Of a stretch of DNA of 64,000 bases, positions 8,397 through 16,457 are shown in pieces. Position 1 is the stretch's first letter, and every line of letters starts with the position of its first letter. A model generated the notes under the pieces. The model was not told where the DNA came from, made no database searches, and was given only the letters and a program-made list of their open reading frames with translations. The stretch is from an uncultured Subdoligranulum sp. (GTDB lineage Bacteria; Bacillota; Clostridia; Oscillospirales; Ruminococcaceae), in contig NZ_OZ007030.1 in the NCBI RefSeq assembly GCF_963931595.1, forward strand, positions 310,001 to 374,000. Reading direction: 5' to 3'. A program made the position numbers and the translations under genes.

Positions 8397-9691
8397 TACG
8401 CATCCTCCTCCGGGTAGTATTCGGCGCTGGCCTCATCCACGATCTCCTGCATGGTCTGCAGACCGGTGTCGATGTCCAGCTGGCCGGTGTAGATCTTCAG
8501 CAGCGTGTCGCTGACCGGGGTCTTCCACTCGGGGCGGGCGGCGTTGTTGACGCTCTGGACGCAGTAGTCGAACATGTCGATGAAGGACTGCACGTCGATG
8601 GGGTATTCGTCAAAGACGCCCACCCAGGTTTCCTCCAGGCCTTCGTAGGCGGGGATGGCGGCGCCGCTCTCGCCCTGGATGCGCTGGCCTTCCTCGCTGC
8701 CGAAGAACTTCAGCACGTCCTTGACGATGTCCAGGTGCTTGTTGGTGGCGCTGGTGGCGTAGCTCAGGCCGTTGGAGATGGTGGCCCGGCCGTCGCCGTT
8801 CATGGGATTGGGGCACTTGGGCAGCACGGCCACATCCCACTTGCCCACCATCTCGGGGTAGTTCTGCAGCTCGCTGAGGATGTTCCAGTCGCCCTCAAAG
8901 AACATGGCGCCCTTCTCGGAGAAGAAGGCCGTGCCGGGAGCCGTCTCGGCGAAGTAGTTCTGGTCGGGGCACCAGTCGTTCTTCTGCAGGTTGATGTAGA
9001 ACTCCATGCCCATCTTGGTGGCGGGGTCGGTGAAGTTGGCCCGGGTCTTGTCCTCGGTCAGGATGCTGCCGCCCGCCTGGTACACGAAGTTCCAGTAGCC
9101 CAGCTGGTCGTCGCCGTAGGCCATGTAGCCGTACTTGCCGGTGGCGTCGTAGATCTTCTGGGAGGCCTCGCACAGGTCATCCCAGGTCCAGCTCTCGTCG
9201 GGGTAGGCCACGCCCGCGGCGTCAAACATCTCCTTGTTGTACACCAGGCCCACGGTGTCCTTGTCCTTCGGCACGGCATAGAGCTTGCCGTCCGAACCGC
9301 TGGCGTTGGCCAGCGAAATGTCGGAAAAATGCTCGGTTTCCACAATGTCGGAGCAGTCCGCCAGCTTGCCGTAGTCGGCATACTTCAGGATCTCGTTGGT
9401 GTGCATCCAGAAGATGTCCGGCATCTGGTTGGAGATGGCGGCCGCCTCCAGCTTGGTCCAGTACTCGTCCCAGCTGGTGACCTGCACTTCGATGTGCACG
9501 TTGGGGTGCTGCGCCGTGTAGGCATCGCACATGGCCTGCATACCGTCGCGCTGCGCCACGTCCCAGATCTGGAATGTCAGGTTCACCGTGCCGTCGGCAC
9601 TGTCCGATCCGCAGGCGGTCAGTCCGGTGGCTAATCCGGCAGTCAGGCAGGTGGCCATCAACCCGGCAACCAGCTTCCGTTTGATGTTCAT
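8396..9691 (-). CDS. Sugar ABC transporter substrate-binding lipoprotein
   Basis: The 431-aa extracellular solute-binding protein family 1 member captures an oligosaccharide for the two permeases encoded next. A positively charged N-terminus, hydrophobic core and lipobox LTAC give lipid-modified Cys27, anchoring it outside the membrane. The mature protein starts with the usual linker (GSDSADGTVN) and includes the DEYWTKLEAA and NGLSYATSATNKHLD regions of the family. The start at 9691 follows AGGAGG by 8 nt; the longer open frame upstream is untranslated leader. It is the first gene of the operon, next to a divergent AraC-type regulator. The sugar is inferred from the downstream GH36 and amylosucrase. 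Confidence 0.93.
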   Translation of the reverse strand: MNIKRKLVAGLMATCLTAGLATGLTACGSDSADGTVNLTFQIWDVAQRDGMQAMCDAYTAQHPNVHIEVQVTSWDEYWTKLEAAAISNQMPDIFWMHTNEILKYADYGKLADCSDIVETEHFSDISLANASGSDGKLYAVPKDKDTVGLVYNKEMFDAAGVAYPDESWTWDDLCEASQKIYDATGKYGYMAYGDDQLGYWNFVYQAGGSILTEDKTRANFTDPATKMGMEFYINLQKNDWCPDQNYFAETAPGTAFFSEKGAMFFEGDWNILSELQNYPEMVGKWDVAVLPKCPNPMNGDGRATISNGLSYATSATNKHLDIVKDVLKFFGSEEGQRIQGESGAAIPAYEGLEETWVGVFDEYPIDVQSFIDMFDYCVQSVNNAARPEWKTPVSDTLLKIYTGQLDIDTGLQTMQEIVDEASAEYYPEEDA

Positions 9692-9807
9692 AAGATGTTT
9701 TCCTCCTGTTGTTGGTTTGCAGTGGTTCGCTGCCGCCCGGCCGGTCCGGCAGTGGGAGAACGGGGTTTTCGCCAATTTGATGAAATTTCGTGGGAAAATT
9801 TGTACAA

Positions 9808-9822
9808 TGTGCACTATGCACA
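9808..9822. promoter_or_regulatory. Inverted repeat in the divergent control region
   Basis: TGTGCA-cta-TGCACA is a perfect 6-bp dyad lying 25 bp downstream of the likely -10 of the transporter operon. It is a candidate operator for the AraC-type regulator or for a global catabolite regulator. Confidence 0.5.
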
Positions 9823-9847
9823 AAATCTTTCCTGAATTAGCAACTTT

Positions 9848-9876
9848 ATTATACAATTTGCGCATCTTTCCGAGAA
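9848..9876 (-). promoter_or_regulatory. Candidate promoter of the transporter operon
   Basis: On the minus strand TATAAT (9853-9848) has a weak -35 (TTCTCG, 9876-9871) at 17 bp. A poor -35 is what an activator-dependent promoter would show, in keeping with an AraC-type regulator. Confidence 0.5.
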
Positions 9877-9928
9877 TATCATGCTGCCACTTTTTATATC
9901 TCAATTTGTAGGATTTCTATGATTTTTA

Positions 9929-9958
9929 TTGAAGTATAGACGCATTATGGTATATAAT
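9929..9958 (+). promoter_or_regulatory. Promoter of the AraC-type regulator
   Basis: TTGAAG (9929-9934), 18 bp, TATAAT (9953-9958), followed by a leader of about 20 nt to the GGGGAGG ribosome site. Confidence 0.75.
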
Positions 9959-9986
9959 AATAAAAAACAGCAGGGGAGGCCGTTGT

Positions 9987-10877
9987 ATGGTCCGTCAGAA
10001 GGATGTAAAGACCGAAAACAAGCTCAAATTTCATGTGTTCCAGGACGAACGGTTTGTGGATCTGACCATCTACCAGTACGGGTGGGAGCGCACCGAGCCG
10101 CTGCATGCCTACGGCCCCCACAAGCGGAATCACTACCTGTTCCACTATGTGATCGCGGGGCGGGGAACGCTGTATGCCAACGACCAGGCCTACCCCATCG
10201 AGGCGGGGCACGGCTTCCTGATCGTGCCGGACCAGACCACCACCTACATGGCGGATGAGAAAGACCCCTGGGAGTATACCTGGATCGAGATCGACGGCCT
10301 GCGGGTGAGTGAAAGCCTGAGCCTGGCGGGGCTGAGCCAGGCCCGGCCGGTCTACACGCCCCAGAACCGGGAGGCGGGCCGGGCGCTGCAGGACCAGATG
10401 CTCTACATCGTCAACCATCCCGAGGACAGTCCCGTGCGGCAGATCGGGGAGTGCTTTTTGTTCCTCGACCAGCTGGTGCAGTCCTCGGCGGCCAGGCGGG
10501 CGCCCAGCCAGCGCCGTCTGCGGGACTTTTACATGAAGGAGGCGCTCTCCTTCATTGAACAGAATTACCAGCGGGATATCTCCATCGAGGACATCGCCGC
10601 CTTCTGCGGGCTGAACCGCAGCTATTTCGGCAAGGTGTTCCGGGATTCCATGGGGGAGAGCCCCCAGGCCTTCCTGCTGCACTACCGGATGGCCCGGGCG
10701 GCCCAGATGCTCAAGGAGACCGCCCTGCCCATCGGCACCATCAGCGCCATGGTGGGCTACGCCAACCAGCTGCACTTTTCCCGGGCGTTCAAGGCGGTGT
10801 ACGGCATGGCGCCCCGCAGCTACCGCCAGACCCATTTTATTCGGGAACCCGGCCCGGCGGAGAAAATCGGCATTTGA
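9987..10877 (+). CDS. AraC-family transcriptional regulator of the galactoside operon
   Basis: The 296-aa cytoplasmic regulator has an N-terminal cupin-like sugar-sensing domain (about residues 20-140, with HKRNHYLFHYVIAGRGTLY) and a C-terminal double helix-turn-helix (about 190-290). The first HTH includes ISIEDIAAFCGLNRSYFGKV and the second ends with the AraC signature near YANQLHFSRAFKAVYGMAP. This is the domain order of RafR/MsmR/MelR-type activators. It is transcribed divergently from the transporter operon, 295 bp away, which makes that operon its likely target. The start at 9987 has GGGGAGG 8 nt upstream. The inducer is probably melibiose or raffinose, by inference from context. Confidence 0.92.
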   Translation: MVRQKDVKTENKLKFHVFQDERFVDLTIYQYGWERTEPLHAYGPHKRNHYLFHYVIAGRGTLYANDQAYPIEAGHGFLIVPDQTTTYMADEKDPWEYTWIEIDGLRVSESLSLAGLSQARPVYTPQNREAGRALQDQMLYIVNHPEDSPVRQIGECFLFLDQLVQSSAARRAPSQRRLRDFYMKEALSFIEQNYQRDISIEDIAAFCGLNRSYFGKVFRDSMGESPQAFLLHYRMARAAQMLKETALPIGTISAMVGYANQLHFSRAFKAVYGMAPRSYRQTHFIREPGPAEKIGI

Positions 10878-10902
10878 CAGCGCCGCCCATTTCGTTTATG
10901 CT
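10874..10902 (+). promoter_or_regulatory. Promoter of the Crp/Fnr-type regulator
   Basis: TTGACA (10874-10879), 17 bp, TATGCT (10897-10902). The -35 overlaps the stop codon of the AraC-type gene, so the Crp/Fnr gene has its own strong promoter. Confidence 0.85.
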
Positions 10903-10923
10903 GATGGCAGGAGGAAAACGGCC

Positions 10924-11583
10924 ATGGAATTTTCGGAATACTTTCCCGTATGGGATAAACTGACCCCCGACCAGCAGCGGATGCTGGCGGATAACGCCGC
11001 GCTGCGCACCGTACCCAAGGGCACGGTGGTGCACAACGGTTCGGCGGACTGCATCGGTTTTTTGCTGGTGCGCACCGGCCAGCTGCGGGTGTACATCCTG
11101 TCCGACGAGGGACGGGAGGTGACGCTTTACCGGCAGTTTCCCCGGGATCTCTGTGTGATGTCGGCTTCCTGCATGCTGCGGGGGCTGCAGTACGATGTGA
11201 CGGTGGAGGCCGAGAAGGACACGGAATTCTGGCAGATTCCGGCCCGGGCCTACAAGGAACTGATGGAGGCGTCGGCGCCGGTGGCCAACTACACCAACGA
11301 GGTGATGGCCTCCCACTTTTCCGATGTGATGTGGCTCATCGAGCAGATCCTGTGGAAAAGTTTTGACAAGCGGCTGGCGGCCTTCCTGCTGGAGGAGAGC
11401 GCCCTGGAGGACAGCCCCACCCTGAAGACCACCCACGAGACCATCGGCCACCATCTGGGTTCCCCCCGGGAGGTGGTGACCCGGATGCTGCGGTATTTCC
11501 AGGACGAGGGCCTGGTGAAGCTGTCCCGGGGCAGCGTGACCCTGGTGGACACCGCCCGGCTGCAGGCGCTGGCGGGGGACTGA
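10924..11583 (+). CDS. Crp/Fnr-family transcriptional regulator
   Basis: The 219-aa regulator has an N-terminal cyclic-nucleotide-binding-like beta-barrel (about residues 15-130; GTVVHNGSADCIGFLLVRTG) and a C-terminal winged helix (about 150-215; THETIGHHLGSPREVVTRML recognition region). The N-terminal Cys set that binds the Fnr iron-sulfur cluster is absent, and the phosphate-binding cassette of Crp is not evident, so the signal is unknown. Cys residues at about 37, 77 and 83 could sense redox state. The convergent neighbours are a rhodanese and a thioredoxin, which makes a thiol or sulfur-related signal plausible but unproven. AGGAGG lies 8 nt before the ATG. Confidence 0.9.
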   Translation: MEFSEYFPVWDKLTPDQQRMLADNAALRTVPKGTVVHNGSADCIGFLLVRTGQLRVYILSDEGREVTLYRQFPRDLCVMSASCMLRGLQYDVTVEAEKDTEFWQIPARAYKELMEASAPVANYTNEVMASHFSDVMWLIEQILWKSFDKRLAAFLLEESALEDSPTLKTTHETIGHHLGSPREVVTRMLRYFQDEGLVKLSRGSVTLVDTARLQALAGD

Positions 11584-11590
11584 ACCAAAA

Positions 11591-11622
11591 AAACCGCCGA
11601 CGGAACAATCCGTCGGCGGTTT
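11591..11622. terminator. Bidirectional terminator
   Basis: A 14-bp stem (11591-11604 with 11609-11622) with an ACAA loop is flanked by A-run and T-run and separates the Crp/Fnr gene from the convergent rhodanese gene. Confidence 0.92.
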
Positions 11623-11633
11623 TGGTATTGGGG

Positions 11634-11954
11634 TTATCGTTCCACCGGGCCGTGGTAGCTGATGATGCCGCCAATGTTGGTGACCCGGGTGTAGCCGCTG
11701 CCCTGCAGCAGGCGGGCGGCCTGACCCGACCGGGCGCCGCTGCGGCAGTAGAGGAAAAGGGGCGTGTCCCTGGCGGGGGCCACGGCGTCGATGCCGTCCA
11801 GCGCCTGGAGGGGCAGGTTCCGGGCGCCGGGAATGTGGCCCTCGGCGTACTCGGCGGGGGTGCGCACATCCAGCAGCAGGGCGCCGGGGGTCTGGCGGCA
11901 CTGCTCCACACCGCCGTCCATGTCCGGCCCGCGCAGGAAGTCCAGGAATCCCAT
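11634..11954 (-). CDS. Rhodanese-like domain protein
   Basis: The 106-aa protein is a single rhodanese domain. It keeps the CH2A motif (LLLDVRTPAEYAEGHIPGA), the active-site loop YCRSGARS with catalytic Cys70, and the closing NIGGI segment. Single-domain rhodaneses transfer sulfane sulfur to thiols or cyanide. The six-residue active-site loop is the sulfurtransferase type, not the seven-residue Cdc25 type. It starts 3 bp after the thioredoxin stop and is surely co-transcribed with it; thioredoxin is a plausible reductant or acceptor for the bound persulfide. No signal peptide. Confidence 0.93.
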   Translation of the reverse strand: MGFLDFLRGPDMDGGVEQCRQTPGALLLDVRTPAEYAEGHIPGARNLPLQALDGIDAVAPARDTPLFLYCRSGARSGQAARLLQGSGYTRVTNIGGIISYHGPVER

Positions 11955-11957
11955 GGT

Positions 11958-12272
11958 TCAGCCCTCCTGGACCAGCGCCAGGATCTGGTTCTTGGGCCGC
12001 GCGCCCACGGTGCGCTGGGTGACCTGGCCGTTCTTCACCACCATCAGGGTGGGGATGCTCATGACCTGGAACTGGCTGGCCAGCTCGGGCTGCTCATCCA
12101 CGTTAATCTTGCCCACCTTGATCTCGGGATGCTCGGCGGCGATCTCATCCACCAGAGGGCTCACCATGCGGCAGGGGCCGCACCAGCTGGCCCAGAAGTC
12201 CACCAGCACCGGGCGATCGGAGTTCAGCACTTCGTTGACGAAATTTTCTTTGGTAATATGCAGCACAGACAT
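11958..12272 (-). CDS. trxA: Thioredoxin
   Basis: The 104-aa protein has the complete thioredoxin fold and the redox motif WCGPC (Cys31, Cys34), the buried Asp25 and the cis-proline of SIPT. It reduces protein disulfides in the cytoplasm using thioredoxin reductase, which is not encoded here. AGGAGG precedes the ATG by 9 nt. A TATACT hexamer on the minus strand at 12322-12317 may be its -10, but no convincing -35 is seen. It heads a two-gene unit with the rhodanese. Many bacteria carry several thioredoxins, so whether this is the principal one is open. Confidence 0.95.
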   Translation of the reverse strand: MSVLHITKENFVNEVLNSDRPVLVDFWASWCGPCRMVSPLVDEIAAEHPEIKVGKINVDEQPELASQFQVMSIPTLMVVKNGQVTQRTVGARPKNQILALVQEG

Positions 12273-12372
12273 TGTTTTGTCCTCCTTTGGTGTCTTGTTT
12301 GTTTTGTTGTGGCTATAGTATACCCCGTCCGGCCCGGCTTTTCTGTGATGAGGTCACCAAAGGCGCCGCCCC

Positions 12373-12402
12373 TTGACGGAAAAGCCTTTCCCGTACTATA
12401 AT
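12373..12402 (+). promoter_or_regulatory. Promoter of tRNA-Pro
   Basis: TTGACG (12373-12378), 18 bp, TATAAT (12397-12402), ending 17 bp before the mature tRNA. Confidence 0.85.
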
Positions 12403-12419
12403 AGTTCAGTCAGCATTGC

Positions 12420-12495
12420 CCGGGTGTGGCGAAGCTTGGTATCGCGCCTGGTTTGGGACCAGGAGATTTCGCAGGTTCGAATCCTGTCACCCGGA
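12420..12495 (+). tRNA. tRNA-Pro (anticodon TGG)
   Basis: The 76-nt cloverleaf has a perfect 7-bp acceptor stem (CCGGGTG with CACCCGG), a 4-bp D stem (GCGA/TCGC), an anticodon stem CCTGG/CCAGG around loop TTTGGGA, and a T arm GCAGG-TTCGAAT-CCTGT. The variable region AGATTTC is 7 nt, two longer than usual for a class I tRNA. The 3' CCA is not encoded and must be added by CCA-adding enzyme. Confidence 0.95.
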
Positions 12496-12503
12496 CTGGT
12501 ACA

Positions 12504-12546
12504 AGTCGCATGGCCGCCGTTTTGGGGGCTGTGCGGCTTTTCTTTT
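12504..12546 (+). terminator. Terminator after tRNA-Pro
   Basis: A 12-bp stem including three G-T pairs (12504-12515 with 12527-12538) is followed by a T-rich run to 12548. Confidence 0.8.
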
Positions 12547-12572
12547 TTGGAAAAAGTCGGATTTTGGTACAA

Positions 12573-12618
12573 CTCCGATACAAAGGGGTGTCATACTGAA
12601 GGCAAGAACCTATCGGAG
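12573..12618 (+). promoter_or_regulatory. 8-bp inverted repeat just before the ribosome site of the lipoprotein operon
   Basis: CTCCGATA (12573-12580) and TATCGGAG (12611-12618) are perfect complements with 30 nt between them, and the right arm ends beside the AGGAGG of the first lipoprotein gene. If both arms are transcribed, the stem could limit or expose that site. No clear promoter was found for the operon. Confidence 0.4.
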
Positions 12619-12634
12619 AAGGAGGAACTGCCCC

Positions 12635-13867
12635 ATGAAACGATCCCTGCTCACCCTGCTGGCCCTGGCTTTCTGCCTGTCCGCCTGCGCCCCGGCGGCT
12701 TCCGCCCCGCAGAGCGAAGCGCCCGCTGCCGTCACCACTGAAACAGCCCCGGCGGAGGAATCCGGCCAGACGGCTGCAGCCGCCTGCGCCGGAAACATCC
12801 GGGGCAACGGCGATCTGCAGCAGGACGGCGCGCTGCGCTACAGCATCGGCTACACCGACCCTTCGGAGGGGGAACAGAAGTTCCGGGTGCTGGTGCTGGA
12901 CTGTGACACCGGTAAGCAGACCAGTCTGTACACGCTGGAGGAACCGGCCCAGACGGTGAGCAAACCCTTTGTGGTGAACGGTACGGTCTACGTCTTTACC
13001 GACAAGACGATGTATCAGATCCCCGCGGCGGGGGGCGAAGCCCGGAAAGTGGATCTTTCGGCGTTCTTCTACCCCACCAGCATGGACGACACCGCCGGAT
13101 ACAGCTTTTCCTATGATGATTCGGTGAACAATTTCCGATGCACCCGTCTGGACCTGCAGACCGGGGAACTCAGCCAGGTGAATCTGCCGGCCCAGACCCA
13201 GGAGATCTGGGCGTTGAATGAGCCGCGGATCTTCCTCTGCCGCCTGGTCACCGAGGTCCCGCTGCCCAGCGTGGAGGAGGAGGAGATCTATGCCGCCGCC
13301 ATGCAGAATGCCATCTGCGAATACGGCTGGTATGACCTGGCGACCGGGGATTTCCAGAAGGTGGCGGAAGAACCCTACTACGGCGCCGAGCAGTCCGACG
13401 GTACCAAGCGCCGGCGGGAGTTCAAGGGCCTGGCCGGGGGGCGGCTCTATTTTGTCTGGCGGATGGTGGATGAAGAGAGCGTGACCCGGAGTGCCGGCAT
13501 TGAATCCTGCGCCCTGGACGGCACCGACTGGCAGTCCGCGACCGATCTGCCCGCGGGCAGCGATGCGGTGTGGACGCTGGAACAGAACGACGCCCTGCGC
13601 TGGATCGTGGGCGGAAGCAGCAACCTGTGGGTGTATGATGTGGCGGACGGCCAGACCTATACCGACTGCGCGGTCAGCCAGACGGACGGCTGGGTCTATG
13701 CGTTGACCGGTAACGACCGGGTGCTGCTCAGCCTGGACCCCGATCTGTACGGCGATCAATACCCCGGCGGCTATGCCATGGAGGATATGGACGATTTCCT
13801 GGCCGGCCGTACCGACTGGATGCCGCTGGAACTCTGCGGGGAGCAGATCGGGGCGGGAACGATCTGA
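12635..13867 (+). CDS. Tandem lipoprotein paralogue 1, probable beta-propeller-like repeats
   Basis: The 410-aa secreted lipoprotein has a lipobox LSAC (Cys about 19) and a low-complexity Ala/Pro/Glu/Thr linker of about 35 residues. The rest is a domain of short beta-strand repeats of the type 'value-for-display' (LDCDTGKQTSLYTLEE, YDLATGDFQKVAEE, LWVYDVADGQTYTD). The recurring pattern of a beta hairpin ending in an Asp-x-x-Thr/Asp-Gly turn resembles beta-propeller blades. No catalytic motif is recognised. It shares EYGWYDLATG and EPYYG with the next two genes, so all three arose by duplication. The start at 12635 follows AGGAGG by 9 nt; the longer frame reads through the tRNA and is not real. 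Function unknown; a cell-surface binding role is a guess. Confidence 0.85.
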   Translation: MKRSLLTLLALAFCLSACAPAASAPQSEAPAAVTTETAPAEESGQTAAAACAGNIRGNGDLQQDGALRYSIGYTDPSEGEQKFRVLVLDCDTGKQTSLYTLEEPAQTVSKPFVVNGTVYVFTDKTMYQIPAAGGEARKVDLSAFFYPTSMDDTAGYSFSYDDSVNNFRCTRLDLQTGELSQVNLPAQTQEIWALNEPRIFLCRLVTEVPLPSVEEEEIYAAAMQNAICEYGWYDLATGDFQKVAEEPYYGAEQSDGTKRRREFKGLAGGRLYFVWRMVDEESVTRSAGIESCALDGTDWQSATDLPAGSDAVWTLEQNDALRWIVGGSSNLWVYDVADGQTYTDCAVSQTDGWVYALTGNDRVLLSLDPDLYGDQYPGGYAMEDMDDFLAGRTDWMPLELCGEQIGAGTI

Positions 13868-13881
13868 GAAAGGAACGGCGT

Positions 13882-15114
13882 ATGAAAAAGAAAATTTCTT
13901 TTCCGGTACTGCTTTCCCTGGCTTTCTGTCTGTCCGCCTGCACCCCGGCGGCCTCCGCCCCGCAGGGCGAAGCGCCCGCCCGGGCCACCGCCGAGGCGGC
14001 CACGGCCCAGGCCACGGCGGAGACTGCCCTGGTGCAGGGGACCCTCTGCAACATCGAGGACTGCGAAAACACCGGCAAAGCCCTCTATCAGTGGCAGGTG
14101 GAAGCCCAGGCGGATGGCACCACGCTGGGCAACCTGGTGGAGCTGGACTATGCCACGGCTCAGCAGCGCCGGGTGCTGGACACCGGGATGCCCTCCTACC
14201 GGCTGGGCAGCTGCTTTGCCCGGGGGAATACCATCTATTACACCACCTTTGAGGAGGATGGCCGCACGCTGCACAGTATTGACCGGGCGAGCGGCACCGA
14301 AAAAACCATGCCGGTGGTGGACGGCTATGGCGTGGGATTTATAGATGACCGGGCCCTCTACCTGTTTGTGCAGCGGTCATGGGGCTATGCGTCCATGCAG
14401 CGGGTGGACCTGAAGACCGGCACGGCCCAGACCATTCCGATGCCGGCCCAGACCATCCGGGTCTGCGACGGGGCGGAGGGACGTTTTCTCATCACCCGGC
14501 TGATCGGCGAGGTATCGCTGTCCTCCCTGCAGGACGAGGAACAGCGGGCCGCGGCGCTGCAGACCGCTACGGCGGAATACGCCTGGTGGGACCCCGACGA
14601 CGGCTCGGTGGAGCCGCTTTTTCAGGAACCCTATACCGGCGAACTGGCGCAGAGCGGCTGGCCCCGGGAACGGGTCTACCTGGGCAAGGCGGACGGAATG
14701 TTCTATTTTTACCGGGCGGAGTGGACCGAAACCACCCAGGAGAACTGCCGGGTGGAGCGCTGCGCCCCGGACGGCAGCGGCGCCGAGACGGTGCTGACCA
14801 TGGAGGACGGCCAGGGCCTGCCCGGCGTATTGCGGTCAGAAGGGGAGATCCGCTGGCTGGTCCAGGGCAGCGGCAACGGGGTGGTGGTCTACCAGCCCGC
14901 CGACGGCAGCACCCGGCATGTGGAGAACCCCTCGGGCGGGGACACACCCTGGCCCCTGGCGCTGACCGACGACGGCCGGCTGCTGCTGTACAACTTCTAC
15001 GCCGCCCACCCGGAGGATTCCATCTACTGTCTGGTGCGGCAGGAGGACTACCTGGCGAGTAATTTCACCGGCACCAACGTGGCCCCGGTGACGGAAGAAA
15101 CAGAGGAGGCGTAA
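13882..15114 (+). CDS. Tandem lipoprotein paralogue 2
   Basis: The 410-aa lipoprotein starts 14 bp after the previous gene. Its signal peptide and lipobox region (LAFCLSACTPAASAPQ) are almost the same as those of paralogue 1, also at DNA level, which points to recent duplication or conversion of the 5' end. The mature domain is more divergent: EYAWWDPDDG and QEPYTG replace EYGWYDLATG and EEPYYG, and the sequence motif EEQRAAALQTA matches EEIYAAAMQNA. The strand-turn-strand repeat pattern is kept. Function unknown. A weak purine-rich ribosome site (AAAGGAA) is seen, so translation may partly depend on the gene upstream. Confidence 0.85.
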   Translation: MKKKISFPVLLSLAFCLSACTPAASAPQGEAPARATAEAATAQATAETALVQGTLCNIEDCENTGKALYQWQVEAQADGTTLGNLVELDYATAQQRRVLDTGMPSYRLGSCFARGNTIYYTTFEEDGRTLHSIDRASGTEKTMPVVDGYGVGFIDDRALYLFVQRSWGYASMQRVDLKTGTAQTIPMPAQTIRVCDGAEGRFLITRLIGEVSLSSLQDEEQRAAALQTATAEYAWWDPDDGSVEPLFQEPYTGELAQSGWPRERVYLGKADGMFYFYRAEWTETTQENCRVERCAPDGSGAETVLTMEDGQGLPGVLRSEGEIRWLVQGSGNGVVVYQPADGSTRHVENPSGGDTPWPLALTDDGRLLLYNFYAAHPEDSIYCLVRQEDYLASNFTGTNVAPVTEETEEA

Positions 15115-15118
15115 AAGG

Positions 15119-16315
15119 ATGAAACGATTTTTGGCTGTGTTATTGGGACTGGCGGTGAGCCTGACTGCCTGTGCCCCGGCGGCGTCCGAAACCACCAGTG
15201 AAGCCCCGGCCACGGTGGAAACCGCCCCGGCGGAAGCTGCGGAGGAAACCGCTGCCTTCCCGGTAGGGCAGCTGCGGTTTGTGTCGTATCAGGAATCTAC
15301 AGCGGATGCGGTGTACAATACGGTATTTGCCTCGCCGGAGGGGGATATTCCCGTTCTCCGGCTGCTGAAGACGGACCTTGCTACCGCACGGCGCAGCACC
15401 CTGTTCTCGATCGAGGTGCCGAGTCGGGTACATTCTGACGTGATGTCTTATGGGGACAGCATCTGTGTTTTTGCCAACGATGCCATGTATCAGGTTCCGC
15501 AAAACGGCGGCGAAGCCCGGGTAGTACCGTTGGGCTTTGACTTTGTGCCGGATTGTGCAGACGAGTACAGCGCCTATGATTTTGATTACACCTACCCCGA
15601 TAGCCACAACAATGGGGTGCGCCTGGATCTGGCAACCGGTGAATGCACATCGCTGGCGCTGCCCGATCAGACCCAGAGCATCTACGCTGTGGGCACAGAG
15701 CGTTTTCTGCTGCGGCGTGTAATCTCCGATGTGCCGCTGCCCGATCCCGAGGAGTGGGAGCAGTTCGAAGCGGTGCTGCAAAATGCCGTGTTGGAATATG
15801 ACTGGTATGACCCGGTTACCGGTGCGGTGGAAAAAATCTATTCCGAACCCTACTACGGTCAGGCGCAGGCGGACGGCACCCGCAAGCAGCGGAGCTTTCT
15901 GGGAATGGCCAGGGACCGGCTGTATTTCGACTGGTTTGCGGGGGATGGCTCTGTCGGCGGGACTGAAAGCTGTGCCGCCGACGGCAGCGACTGGCAGGCC
16001 GTACCCGGCAAACCGGGCAATCAGCGGTGCAACTGGACTTATACCCAAAACGGCAGCCTGCGCTGGCTCATGGGCGGCCGCGTTGGCAGCGTGTGGATCT
16101 ATGATCTGGCGGACGGTAAGGTGTACGATATGCCCCATATTACCGAGGCCAATGGCTGGCCCGAGATGCTGGTGGGGCAGGAGCAGGTGATGGTGTCTGT
16201 CGGCACGGAACCGAGCGTTGTCAGCGGGTTTGCCGTAATCTCCCTACAGGATTATCTGGCCGGTTCCACTGCCTGGACGCCCATTCAGGGTGCCCAGGCG
16301 GAACCTTCGGCATGA
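15119..16315 (+). CDS. Tandem lipoprotein paralogue 3
   Basis: The 398-aa lipoprotein begins 4 bp after paralogue 2, with GAGGAGG inside the end of that gene. It has lipobox LTAC and an Ala/Glu/Thr linker, then the same domain: EYDWYDPVTG, SEPYYG, EEWEQFEAVLQNAV and the C-terminal DYLAGSTAW, which matches DFLAGRTDW in paralogue 1. It is closer to paralogue 1 than to 2. The gene is visibly less GC-rich than its neighbours, with more TTT, TTG and GAT codons, so its history may differ. Function unknown; all three are probably displayed outside the membrane. Confidence 0.85.
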   Translation: MKRFLAVLLGLAVSLTACAPAASETTSEAPATVETAPAEAAEETAAFPVGQLRFVSYQESTADAVYNTVFASPEGDIPVLRLLKTDLATARRSTLFSIEVPSRVHSDVMSYGDSICVFANDAMYQVPQNGGEARVVPLGFDFVPDCADEYSAYDFDYTYPDSHNNGVRLDLATGECTSLALPDQTQSIYAVGTERFLLRRVISDVPLPDPEEWEQFEAVLQNAVLEYDWYDPVTGAVEKIYSEPYYGQAQADGTRKQRSFLGMARDRLYFDWFAGDGSVGGTESCAADGSDWQAVPGKPGNQRCNWTYTQNGSLRWLMGGRVGSVWIYDLADGKVYDMPHITEANGWPEMLVGQEQVMVSVGTEPSVVSGFAVISLQDYLAGSTAWTPIQGAQAEPSA

Positions 16316-16360
16316 CGTGCAGCGTCCGAAAAGTGCCTTGCCAAGCTATAAATGCAGCAG

Positions 16361-16386
16361 CACCCCCGGCCATCCGGCCGGGGGTG
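16361..16386 (+). terminator. Terminator of the lipoprotein operon
   Basis: An 11-bp stem (16361-16371 with 16376-16386) with a 4-nt loop is followed by TTATGGTTTT. Confidence 0.75.
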
Positions 16387-16407
16387 TTATGGTTTTGTCG
16401 TCATCGG

Positions 16408-16441
16408 CGGCGCAGCCGCTGAATCCGAACCTCCTCTTTGA
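16408..16441. repeat. 34-bp intergenic repeat, copy 1
   Basis: CGGCGCAGCCGCTGAATCCG and the next 14 bases are identical to 27498-27531. Both copies sit just after the end of a gene. Here the repeat is followed by a GATTG/CAATC dyad. Confidence 0.85.
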
Positions 16442-16457
16442 TTGCTTAAAGGAACAA

